Below are positions 1 to 6,753 of a DNA stretch of 9,091 nucleotides, piece by piece. Positions within the stretch are counted from its first letter, which is position 1; each line of letters opens with the position of its first letter. Both the position numbers and the translations under genes were made by a program. The stretch covers positions 1-9,091 of the forward strand of contig CAZKYS010000093.1 of the NCBI GenBank assembly GCA_964557085.1, given 5' to 3'. This stretch comes from Pseudaquidulcibacter sp964557085 (GTDB taxonomy: Bacteria > Pseudomonadota > Alphaproteobacteria > Caulobacterales > Aquidulcibacteraceae). The notes under the pieces are model-generated. The model saw nothing but the letters and a program-made list of their open reading frames with translations, was not told where the DNA came from and did not search any database.

Positions 1-1
1 C

Positions 2-646
2 GCGGGTGGTAATGCGCAAATTTCGGGTAATTTCACGCTTGAAAGCGCGACAGAATTATCAACTTTATTACGCGCCGGTGCACTTCCTGCGCCTTTGAAA
101 ATTCTTGAACAGCGTTCAGTTGGTGCCGAGCTTGGACAGGATGCAGTTAATGCGGGTGCAAAGGCGGGCATTATCGCGCTTGTTGCCGTTGTTATATTCA
201 TGTTGCTTGCTTATGGTTTTACCTTTGGTGGCTTCTCTATTATCGCGCTTGCAGTGAACGTGATTTTGATTTTCGCGGGCATGGGAAGTGCGGGGGCAAC
301 CCTTACACTTCCGGGTATTGCGGGTCTTGTTCTTACGCTTGGTATGGCTGTTGACGCCAACGTATTGATATATGAACGTATGCGTGAAGAATATGCGGCG
401 GGTCGCTCTGTTGCGCTTGCACTTGATGCAGGTTTTTCACGGGCGGTTGTAACCATTATTGACGCGCACGTTACATCATTATTGTCTGCCTTGATATTGT
501 TCTATTTTGGCTCTGGCCCTGTTCGTGGCTTTGCGTGGACTTTATCATTGGGTATTTTAACATCTGTATTTACTGCGGTTTTGGTAACACAGGTTCTTAT
601 TGGAATCTGGTATCGCCAAAATAAACCAAAAGTTCTTCCTATTTAG
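2..646 (+). CDS. secD: Protein translocase subunit SecD, C-terminal part (5' end outside window)
   Basis: SecD works with SecF in the inner membrane, using the proton gradient to help pull preproteins through SecYEG after the SecA step. The window holds the last 214 residues, read from base 2. The first residues (AGGNAQISGNFTLESA) are the end of the periplasmic P1 region. The segment ending LLRAGALPAPLKILEQRSVG leads into the membrane domain. The conserved GMAVDANVLIYERMREE motif follows, with the aspartate linked to proton transport, and then the final helices around FYFGSGPVRGFAWTLSLGIL. Several hydrophobic segments match the SecD transmembrane bundle. A TTG at base 95 is an internal leucine codon, not a start. 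secF begins 10 bases after the stop, so the two are co-transcribed. The identification is secure; only the length of the missing N-terminus is unknown. Confidence 0.97.
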   Translation, partial: AGGNAQISGNFTLESATELSTLLRAGALPAPLKILEQRSVGAELGQDAVNAGAKAGIIALVAVVIFMLLAYGFTFGGFSIIALAVNVILIFAGMGSAGATLTLPGIAGLVLTLGMAVDANVLIYERMREEYAAGRSVALALDAGFSRAVVTIIDAHVTSLLSALILFYFGSGPVRGFAWTLSLGILTSVFTAVLVTQVLIGIWYRQNKPKVLPI

Positions 647-656
647 CGAGTGTGTG

Positions 657-1685
657 ATGGAAGTTTCAAATTCTAAATGGCCTTTAATTCGCCTTGTTCC
701 TAAGCAAACCCATTTTGGTTTTGTGCATTTTGCGCGCCTTGCGGCAAGTCTTTCTGTGATTTTGTGTATTCTATCTTTTGTGTCTTTCGCAACTGGTGGG
801 CTTCGTCAAAATCCAATGGACGCATTCAACAAAACCCAAGGCAGCTTTGTTCAGAAAATTGACGCAGTATTTGCCGATGCCTTTAATCTTGGTATTGATT
901 TCAAAGGCGGCGTTAGCATGGAAGCAATTTCAACCCAACCAATTGATATTGGTAAAGTGCGCGAAACCATGCATTCATTATCAGTGCGCGACCCACAGGT
1001 TCAAGGTTTTGATAAACCAAACCAAATTATGGTTCGCTTCTTATCTGAAAATGATAATAATGATGCGGCAATTGGCGTTGTTAAAGATGCATTGACCAAA
1101 ACATTACCAGGTGTGACCTTCTCTCACCCTGATGTGGTTGGTTCAAAAGTATCGGGCGAATTATATCGTAATGGTATTATGGCTTTGGTTGCCGCCATTA
1201 GTTTCATGTTGGTATTCATTTGGTTTAGATTTGAATTTCAAATGGGTGTGGGCTCGGTTATTGCACTATTGCACGACGTTATCTTAACTCTTGGCTTTAT
1301 TTCGGTTACGCGAATTGAATTCTCATTGACATCTATTGCCGCGATTTTGACGATTATTGGTTATTCGATGAACGATACGGTTGTGGTTTATGATAGATTG
1401 CGTGAAAATATGCGTAAATGGAAAAAGAAACCAATGGCTGAATTGATTGATTTATCAACCAATGAAACCCTATCGCGTACTATCATCACTGGTATGACCA
1501 CATTATTGGCACTTATTGGCCTAACCGTTATTGGTGGTTCGACCATCCAATCATTCACAATTGCGATGATTTTTGGTGTTATCATTGGCACATATTCATC
1601 TATTTATGTTGCCGCGCCATTCTCTTTACTTGTTCCACGTGATGAGAAGAAACGCCCTGAAAAAATTGTCGATGACAGGCCATAA
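657..1685 (+). CDS. secF: Protein translocase subunit SecF
   Basis: SecF is the partner of SecD in the SecDF(YajC) complex of the inner membrane. The protein is 342 residues, slightly longer than a typical SecF. It has an N-terminal membrane segment (about residues 27-49), the SecD/SecF motif LGIDFKGG (residues 78-85), a periplasmic domain to about residue 170, and then five hydrophobic segments. These include the conserved HDV stretch, the signature IGYSMNDTVVVYDR (residues 234-247) and the NETLSRT motif (269-275). The reading frame is open upstream to base 600, but that part overlaps secD and does not look like SecF. The ATG at 657, 10 bases after the secD stop, gives the normal N-terminus. 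The Shine-Dalgarno sequence is weak (GCGAG), so translation may be coupled to secD. The stop codon overlaps the next ATG by one base. Confidence 0.97.
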   Translation: MEVSNSKWPLIRLVPKQTHFGFVHFARLAASLSVILCILSFVSFATGGLRQNPMDAFNKTQGSFVQKIDAVFADAFNLGIDFKGGVSMEAISTQPIDIGKVRETMHSLSVRDPQVQGFDKPNQIMVRFLSENDNNDAAIGVVKDALTKTLPGVTFSHPDVVGSKVSGELYRNGIMALVAAISFMLVFIWFRFEFQMGVGSVIALLHDVILTLGFISVTRIEFSLTSIAAILTIIGYSMNDTVVVYDRLRENMRKWKKKPMAELIDLSTNETLSRTIITGMTTLLALIGLTVIGGSTIQSFTIAMIFGVIIGTYSSIYVAAPFSLLVPRDEKKRPEKIVDDRP

Positions 1686-2323
1686 TGGTTAGTTTTATTG
1701 CAAATAATGATCCAAGGCGGCTTGAAATGGCCGCCTTTGCTATTGGTGTGGTGCAAAACCTATTGGTAGAGGCCATAGATTTTGACAATGAATTATGGTC
1801 AATCGCCAAAAATGCCAAAGAGCCAATGATTGCACGCATTCGGATGCAATATTATATTGATGAAATCGAACGTATCAAAACCAATGGCAAGCCAACAATT
1901 CCAATTGGTGAATTTTTCAAAAATCTCAATTCACTTGAACAAATTGAAAATCTAATTTGGGCACATATTGAAAAAATTGAGAACCCAAACAAAAACCAAG
2001 CCAACGAAAAAATCTGGGAAAATTACTTTAATATAGCCCAATATATTTCAATCAATAAATTTGATTTCGACATTTCAAAAATCTGCGCGCAAATCATAAA
2101 TGGCGCAAATAATGGCGATTTTACAATCTATGCAAAAAATATTGCCGCATTAAATAAAAAAGTTTTTGGTCTAACAAATCAAGAGCGGCAAAAATTATTG
2201 CCCGCAATCGGTTTTATTAAATTATGCAAAAGCCAAATTTTATATGAAAATATAATTGAAAAGCGCCTTGGAATACGCGCTAAACTTGCGCTTCTGGGCG
2301 TAGTTTTATTCGGTAGAATTTAA
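1685..2323 (+). CDS. Squalene/phytoene synthase-like protein (NDUFAF6-type), probably non-catalytic
   Basis: A 212-residue protein whose ATG shares one base with the secF stop (TAATG), implying translational coupling. The best family clue is EPMIARIRMQYYIDEI (residues 46-61), which resembles the EPM/L-xxIRLQWWRDAI block of the squalene/phytoene synthase family, including NDUFAF6-like proteins. The preceding AFAIGVVQNLLVEAI fits the helix before that block. Genes of this family commonly follow secDF in Alphaproteobacteria. The protein is short, rich in Lys, Asn and Ile, and I see none of the Asp-rich DxxxD motifs that bind Mg-diphosphate in true synthases, so prenyl-transferring activity is unlikely. 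No signal peptide is evident; only the C-terminus (LALLGVVLFG) is strongly hydrophobic. NDUFAF6 is a complex I assembly factor in mitochondria; whether this protein acts similarly is inference. The assignment rests on one motif plus gene order. Confidence 0.6.
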   Translation: MVSFIANNDPRRLEMAAFAIGVVQNLLVEAIDFDNELWSIAKNAKEPMIARIRMQYYIDEIERIKTNGKPTIPIGEFFKNLNSLEQIENLIWAHIEKIENPNKNQANEKIWENYFNIAQYISINKFDFDISKICAQIINGANNGDFTIYAKNIAALNKKVFGLTNQERQKLLPAIGFIKLCKSQILYENIIEKRLGIRAKLALLGVVLFGRI

Positions 2324-3960
2324 GCGCCCTTACCCTCAACCGAAATCCATAATGGGCTGTGACCACCTTGTGGAAGGCGTTTTCCAACATCGCATTTTTG
2401 GATTTTCAAACCACGCGCAAATGCATGATCAAACGCCACGCTAAATGGGAATTTGCTTTGGGTTGAACCTGTTATCCCGCCGCATACGATACGATTAACC
2501 TGTGCAGTTCTTGCAAAGAATTTCATTTGCCTATCCCAAGCAGGTGCCGCAAAATCACCCATTGTTAGGACTGGTACATCTTCATTGCCTGCACGGTTTG
2601 CGGTGCGGTTAATCAATGCCTCACGCTCTGGTGATTGGCGTTTGGTGTTGGATTTATCAATTGGATTGACCCCAATTACCGCCATACTATTATCAAGCGG
2701 GCGCGCCATTGTTGGTTCATCAGGTAATGTTGCCGCACGCCAATTTCCTTTAGATAAAACCGCCAAAGCCGTTGGGTCTTTTCCGTCTGGCGCTTCTATC
2801 AATTCCCAACCATTTGGCGCAGTATTAAGGCCGTTTGACCCTGCAAGCATTAAAAGGCTTGCGTGTCTTTCATCCGCTTGCTTCAAGACTTCTTCAAGAG
2901 ATTTTTGGGAATTTTCAATATTTGCCCAACCGATGATAATTGGGTTTTTATTACCACCACTTGGAAATTGCCCAATATTTGGCGCCAAAATAATGCCATA
3001 AGACAGGAATAAAAATGCACCCGCTATTACACCCTGAATAGACTTACCATAAGCCCAAGCCGCAAGGCCAATTATCGCCAAAAATGCCCAATAAAAATCA
3101 AAAGCGGCAAAATCTTCAAAAGGTTTTCCAAGCGGTGCAAGCAATGACATCAAAAGCGAAATTGCCGACAATCCCAACGCAAAAGTGCCAACAAAATAGC
3201 TTATAATTATTTGCTGTCTGGTTTGCTTTTTAACCTTACGCTTTTTGCCCGCATTAGGTTTTTGGGCAATCTTACGTTTTACGGGTTTAACTTTTTCTTC
3301 TGGTTCAATTAAAGGTGGCGGTGCGGCAATTTCTTGGGATAATTCTTGAATTTCTTCGTAATCTTGCTGCTCTTCCTCTTCTTGAACTTTTTCAATTTCT
3401 AAAAGTGAGCTTGGCGCGTCTTCAACTATTGTTGGCTCTAATGAAGTGCTTTCAATTTGGGCCTCATTAATGACTTCAGGAATTTCTTGTTCAACTATAT
3501 TTTCAACAGGCGCAATTTCAATTTCATTTGTTTCAATGATTTGTGTTTCAACTATTTCCTGTTCAATTTCCACTTGCGGGGCGATTTCATTGGCTTCTTC
3601 GATATGCGCTTCTTTGGCTTGCGCTTCGTCTTCAAAAGTCCATTTTTCAGATAGATTATCTTCTATGATTGCTTCATCAATTGCTTCATTGGCCTGCCCA
3701 TCCATTGTTTCAAACGGTGTAATTTCGGCAGGGGTGTTTTCAACAATATCATCTTCAAGAACTGGCTGAATTGGTGCGCTTTCACGAAATGAAAAGTCAA
3801 AATCAGGATCATCAAAAACTGAACCTTCATAATGTTTAACTTCATCGCTTGGTGTGCGGTTTAATGCGCGTAGATAATCGCCAACACTTCGCCCTAATAA
3901 TGGGTCAAAATCCTTTGGTAAAGGTTCAGGAATATTTAGTTTAAGGATTTTAGGTTTCAT
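2320..3960 (-). CDS. Membrane protein with acidic cytoplasmic tail and degenerate EEP-like C-terminal domain
   Basis: This 546-residue protein has four parts. Residues 1-60 are a short N-terminal segment (LPKDFDPLLGRSVGDYLRAL). Residues 60-222 are a low-complexity, strongly acidic stretch rich in Glu, Ile, Ala and Pro. Residues 223-249 are a basic patch. Then come three hydrophobic segments (about 251-275, 286-305, 308-328) and a C-terminal domain from about 339. That domain resembles the endonuclease/exonuclease/phosphatase fold: IIIGWANIEN fits the first strand with its Asn, LLMLAGSN fits the usual VVxLQE strand, VLTMGDFAAPAW fits GDFNxxPW, FDHAF (510-514) fits IDHVF, and GGHSPLW (532-538) fits SDHxPL. 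The LQE glutamate, the GDFN asparagine and the SDH aspartate are absent, so it is probably not an active hydrolase. By the positive-inside rule the acidic tail is cytoplasmic and the EEP-like domain periplasmic. The ATG lies 24 bases after argC, with a poor ribosome site. No function can be named. Confidence 0.75.
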   Translation of the reverse strand: MKPKILKLNIPEPLPKDFDPLLGRSVGDYLRALNRTPSDEVKHYEGSVFDDPDFDFSFRESAPIQPVLEDDIVENTPAEITPFETMDGQANEAIDEAIIEDNLSEKWTFEDEAQAKEAHIEEANEIAPQVEIEQEIVETQIIETNEIEIAPVENIVEQEIPEVINEAQIESTSLEPTIVEDAPSSLLEIEKVQEEEEQQDYEEIQELSQEIAAPPPLIEPEEKVKPVKRKIAQKPNAGKKRKVKKQTRQQIIISYFVGTFALGLSAISLLMSLLAPLGKPFEDFAAFDFYWAFLAIIGLAAWAYGKSIQGVIAGAFLFLSYGIILAPNIGQFPSGGNKNPIIIGWANIENSQKSLEEVLKQADERHASLLMLAGSNGLNTAPNGWELIEAPDGKDPTALAVLSKGNWRAATLPDEPTMARPLDNSMAVIGVNPIDKSNTKRQSPEREALINRTANRAGNEDVPVLTMGDFAAPAWDRQMKFFARTAQVNRIVCGGITGSTQSKFPFSVAFDHAFARGLKIQKCDVGKRLPQGGHSPLWISVEGKGA

Positions 3961-3984
3961 ATTCTGGCTTCAATTTTTGCCATA

Positions 3985-5031
3985 TTAAGGAAAACTAGGG
4001 GTTGCGGTCAAGCCAGAAGCCTCATCAAAGCCAAAAGCGACATTGAAATTCTGTATCGCCTGCCCGCCCGAGCCTTTAATTAAATTATCAATTGTTGAAA
4101 TAACAATGGCGCGCCCCGGTATTCTATCGGCAAAAACATTTATAACACAGGCATTTGTACCCTTTACCCAACGACTATCAGGGACAGCGCCGACGGGGGC
4201 AACCCGAACAAAAGGCTCATCCTTAAATTGTTTTAATAATGCATTGCGTAAATCTTCAATATTTGCGCCATTTGCCATTTTAACATGCGAAGTTACATAT
4301 TCACCGCGTGTCATCGGAATTAAATGTGGGGTGAAATTGACAATCATGTCTTTACCTGCCGCAAGTCCCAATTCTTGTTCAATTTCTGGTGCATGGCGGT
4401 GTTTGCCAACACCATATGCATACATGCTTTCAGCAATCTCGCAATAAAGATTTGATTGTTTCAATGAACGCCCTGCCCCTGAAACACCCGATTTTGCATC
4501 AATAATTATATCTTCAGGCGAAATCACACCTGCCGCCAATAATGGTTTAAGCGCCAAAAGCGTTGCGGTTGGATAGCATCCAGGGCAGGCAATGATAGGC
4601 GGCGATTTTTTCAATTCTTCACGCGCAAATTCGGTAAGGCCATAAATGGCATCAATCGTTTTTTGCGGATGCAAATGTTCACGCCCATAAGTTTGTGAAT
4701 ACAATTGCGGGCTTCTAAGACGAAAATCGGCGGATAAATCAATTACCTTCACATGAGATGGCAATTCGGCAAGTAATTCTTCGGATGCACCATGCGGCAA
4801 GCAACCAAAAGCCACACCAATATCATCCCAATTTACATCTTCTGCCTTTAATAAATCCATATTGGCATAATTAAAAAGATGGGGATAAAGTTCACCAAAT
4901 TTTTTACCCGCTTGGGCATTTGCGGTTAATGCAGCAAGTCGCAAATTCGGGTGATTTTCGATAAGACGGATAGTCTCCGCCCCCGTATAACCCGATGCCC
5001 CCAAAACCACTGCATTAACAATCTGCGCCAT
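3985..5031 (-). CDS. argC: N-acetyl-gamma-glutamyl-phosphate reductase
   Basis: ArgC catalyses the NADPH-dependent reduction of N-acetyl-glutamyl 5-phosphate to N-acetyl-glutamate semialdehyde, the third step of arginine biosynthesis, in the cytoplasm. The 348-residue product is of normal length. It shows the Rossmann loop GASGYTG (residues 11-17), FGCLPHGAS (75-83), DLSADFRLR (98-106), the active-site cysteine in ACPGCYPT (Cys152), SGVSGAGR (181-188), the conserved GKHRHAPEIEQEL block with the active-site histidine (209-221), and FTPHLIPMTRG (233-243). All key residues are present, so it should be active. The ATG is preceded by AAAAAGG about 9 bases upstream. It precedes the EEP-like membrane protein gene by 24 bases on the same strand and probably shares its transcript. 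No other arginine gene lies in the window. Confidence 0.98.
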   Translation of the reverse strand: MAQIVNAVVLGASGYTGAETIRLIENHPNLRLAALTANAQAGKKFGELYPHLFNYANMDLLKAEDVNWDDIGVAFGCLPHGASEELLAELPSHVKVIDLSADFRLRSPQLYSQTYGREHLHPQKTIDAIYGLTEFAREELKKSPPIIACPGCYPTATLLALKPLLAAGVISPEDIIIDAKSGVSGAGRSLKQSNLYCEIAESMYAYGVGKHRHAPEIEQELGLAAGKDMIVNFTPHLIPMTRGEYVTSHVKMANGANIEDLRNALLKQFKDEPFVRVAPVGAVPDSRWVKGTNACVINVFADRIPGRAIVISTIDNLIKGSGGQAIQNFNVAFGFDEASGLTATPSFP

Positions 5032-5200
5032 TTATATTTAACCTTTTTAAATAATAATACATAATGCTTTTGTGCTATTTTGCCTTTAACATGGTTTGGA
5101 TTTATTTGTTACCTTGCTGCTTTTTCAAATCCTATGCACATTTTGAGCTTAAGGCCCTAAATAGTGTAAAGATTGGTATTTGTCATTAGTTATAGTGTTT
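5032..5200. other. Intergenic region between lysR-type gene and argC
   Basis: This 169-base AT-rich stretch separates two genes that both read on the minus strand. It must hold the argC promoter unless argC is read through from the regulator gene. On the minus strand I see a possible -35 TTGAAA near 5126-5131, but no convincing -10 at the right distance. A ribosome-binding AAAAAGG lies just before argC. No hairpin followed by a T-run is apparent for ending the upstream transcript, no ARG-box-like palindrome stands out, and there is no tRNA or plausible small coding frame. Confidence 0.4.
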
Positions 5201-6136
5201 CTAGCCTATAAAATTACGGCTATTTTCATTGTTTTCAAAGAAAATGTCTTTAATTGTTGCGCGAATAAATTTAATAATTTCATTTTGCTTATTTCGAATA
5301 TGCGTTACCAAAACTAGATCAAAACCATTAATTTCCATTGGCGGCTTTATAATTTTCAAACCTGAAATTTCATCGCGCCCAAATGCACCAATTGGTGCTA
5401 AAGCAATAAAGTTAGTATTACGAACGATATCTATCGCATCATAGAAACTTGAAACCACAATAGCAACTTTTCGACTAAGGTTAAATCTTCCAAGTTCTCT
5501 GTCAATATTGGTATATTTTTCACCATCACTTGATACTACAATATGTTTATATTCAAGCCATTCATTCATATCAGGGGAATTATTTATTGGATTATCCTTT
5601 GCAGCAATTGCAATAAATTTTTCGCAAGATAAATGGTCTATTATCAAAGAAGGATGCGTTCTTACATCCGCACTTATTATCATGTCTGCACTTGAACGCG
5701 TTAGCGCACTTAGGGCATTTTCCTGATTTTGCCATTTCAAGGTAATAATTTCAACATTGGGTGCTTTTTCACTTAGTATTTTTAGTAAAGGCACCAAAAG
5801 AACCCGAGAGCAAGCATCTGATAAATGAAGTTTGACCTTTTGTGAAATTTGCAAAAGGTTTTTGGGTTTTGAATAAAAAATCTCCTCTGTGGATTTTATG
5901 AAAATATCAAGGCTTTGCTTTAATTGCGCCCCTTTTTGGGTAATAGCCATCTTCTTGCTACCGCGTAATAAAAGTGGGTCACTAAAAATTGCGCGACACC
6001 TTTGCAAGGCATGTGAAACGGCTGATTGTGAAAGACCAAGTCGCTTCCCAGCATTCGAAATATGACATTCCTCAAGCAATACAGCCAATATAACCAATAG
6101 GTTCAAATCATATTTTCTTAAATGCATATCATTCAT
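5201..6136 (-). CDS. LysR family transcriptional regulator
   Basis: A 311-residue DNA-binding regulator of the LysR type. Residues 7-65 form the winged helix-turn-helix: KYDLNLLVILAVLLEE opens it, LGLSQSAVSHALQRCRAIF holds the recognition helix, and DPLLLRGSKKMAITQKG forms the wing. The opening DLNLL plus the SQSAVSHAL helix is closest to the NodD/LeuO branch of the family. Residues from about 95 to 300 fit the periplasmic-binding-protein-like effector domain. The ATG at 6136 has GGATAA 12 bases upstream; a second in-frame ATG three codons in is possible. It is divergent from the flavodoxin-fold oxidoreductase gene, with a perfect LysR box between them, so that oxidoreductase is its likely target and self-repression is likely. 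The ligand cannot be told from the sequence. The gene is about one third G+C in sampled rows, lower than argC or mnmA beside it. Confidence 0.95.
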   Translation of the reverse strand: MNDMHLRKYDLNLLVILAVLLEECHISNAGKRLGLSQSAVSHALQRCRAIFSDPLLLRGSKKMAITQKGAQLKQSLDIFIKSTEEIFYSKPKNLLQISQKVKLHLSDACSRVLLVPLLKILSEKAPNVEIITLKWQNQENALSALTRSSADMIISADVRTHPSLIIDHLSCEKFIAIAAKDNPINNSPDMNEWLEYKHIVVSSDGEKYTNIDRELGRFNLSRKVAIVVSSFYDAIDIVRNTNFIALAPIGAFGRDEISGLKIIKPPMEINGFDLVLVTHIRNKQNEIIKFIRATIKDIFFENNENSRNFIG

Positions 6137-6150
6137 AATCTATTATCCAA

Positions 6151-6171
6151 ATTATGAATTTGTATCATAAT
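6151..6171. promoter_or_regulatory. Predicted LysR-box operator between lysR-type gene and oxidoreductase gene
   Basis: Perfect inverted repeat ATTATGA-N7-TCATAAT in the 71-base divergent intergenic region. It satisfies the LysR consensus T-N11-A (T6155, A6167) exactly at its centre. A further copy of the half-site TCATAAT lies at 6133-6139, over the start codon of the regulator gene, and could be a second, autoregulatory contact. A possible -10 hexamer TATAAA (6171-6176) for the oxidoreductase gene adjoins the right arm, with no good -35, as expected for an activator-dependent promoter. Binding by the adjacent LysR protein is inference. Confidence 0.75.
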
Positions 6172-6196
6172 ATAAATTGTGATTAAACCCAAAAAA

Positions 6197-6201
6197 AGGA
6201 G
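6197..6201 (+). promoter_or_regulatory. Strong ribosome binding site of the oxidoreductase gene
   Basis: AGGAG follows a run of seven A bases and sits six bases before the ATG at 6208. It is the best-formed Shine-Dalgarno sequence seen on the plus strand of the window and fixes the start of this gene. Confidence 0.85.
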
Positions 6202-6207
6202 ATAATT

Positions 6208-6753
6208 ATGACAAAAACACTATTGCTAGTTTTTCATCCAAATATGGCAAAATCACGAGCTAATAAATCACTAATAGAAGCCGCAAAAACTATTGATGAC
6301 ATTGAAATAGTTGATTTTTATTCACAATGCCCATTTTTCAAAATGGATAATGAATTTGAAGCAAACAGACTTTTGGGTGTGGATAGAATAATAATACAAT
6401 TCCCAATTCAATGGTATAATGTGCCTTCACTTTTAAAAGAATGGATTGATCAGGTTTTTACGCGAATGTTTTACATTTTCTTTGAAAATGAAGGCGCTAA
6501 AATGAAAAATAAACCAGTTTTATTCGTGGCAACAGCGGGGAACTTGCCATCTGCATATAAGCGTGATGGTCAAAACTTTTTTAGTATTGACGAAATTTTT
6601 GCGCCACTTTTTGCGCTTCTTTATCGTTGCGAAATGAAAAAAGCAGAACCCTTTCTATTATATGAAGCAAATAAATTGAATGACCATCAAATCTCCTCTG
6701 CACAAGAAGAATATAAATCACGCCTTATTGAATTTATAAAAAGCGGTTCATAA
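6208..6753 (+). CDS. Flavodoxin-fold NAD(P)H-dependent oxidoreductase (quinone reductase-like)
   Basis: A 181-residue cytoplasmic protein of the Flavodoxin_2 family (relatives include MdaB, KefF and YwrO), which bind FMN or FAD and reduce quinones or other electrophiles with NAD(P)H. The phosphate-binding loop is FHPNMAKSRANKSL (residues 9-22) after the first strand TLLLVF. The diagnostic block QFPIQWYNVPSLLKEWID (64-81) followed by QVFTR lines the flavin site. MKNKPVLFVATAGN (99-112) fits the later strand of the fold with its flavin-contacting loop. The length is typical of the shorter members. The start is fixed by AGGAG six bases upstream. It is transcribed away from a LysR gene across a shared operator, a common arrangement for redox or electrophile-stress reductases, so induction by a small molecule is likely. 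Its stop overlaps the end of mnmA by six bases. The substrate is unknown. Confidence 0.92.
   Translation: MTKTLLLVFHPNMAKSRANKSLIEAAKTIDDIEIVDFYSQCPFFKMDNEFEANRLLGVDRIIIQFPIQWYNVPSLLKEWIDQVFTRMFYIFFENEGAKMKNKPVLFVATAGNLPSAYKRDGQNFFSIDEIFAPLFALLYRCEMKKAEPFLLYEANKLNDHQISSAQEEYKSRLIEFIKSGS

Noticed and set aside
95..97. TTG at 95 as a gene start
   Set aside because: The frame continues upstream to the window edge with clear SecD sequence, so this is an internal leucine codon.
600..656. Upstream extension of the secF frame from a start at 600
   Set aside because: It lies wholly within the end of secD, and its residues do not resemble a SecF N-terminus; the ATG at 657 fits the family.
2453..3001. 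Plus-strand open frame of 182 codons
   Set aside because: It is antisense to the EEP-like membrane protein gene and shows no recognisable domain or ribosome site.
3446..3769. Plus-strand open frames opposite the acidic region
   Set aside because: Ser/Ile/Phe-rich frames are the expected mirror of a Glu-rich low-complexity coding stretch.
3298..3780. Repeated TTCAATTTC-like words suggesting a repeat array or CRISPR
   Set aside because: The words are irregular in length and spacing and reflect repeated Glu/Ile codons of a low-complexity protein region; there are no constant repeats with unique spacers.
4043..4447. Plus-strand open frame of 134 codons
   Set aside because: It is antisense to argC, whose protein is intact and unmistakable, and it has no family features.
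5101..5165. Possible terminator of the LysR gene around AGCTTAAGGCCCT
   Set aside because: The complementary stretches around CTTAAG and GGCC are only six and four bases and do not extend into a stable stem followed by a T-run.
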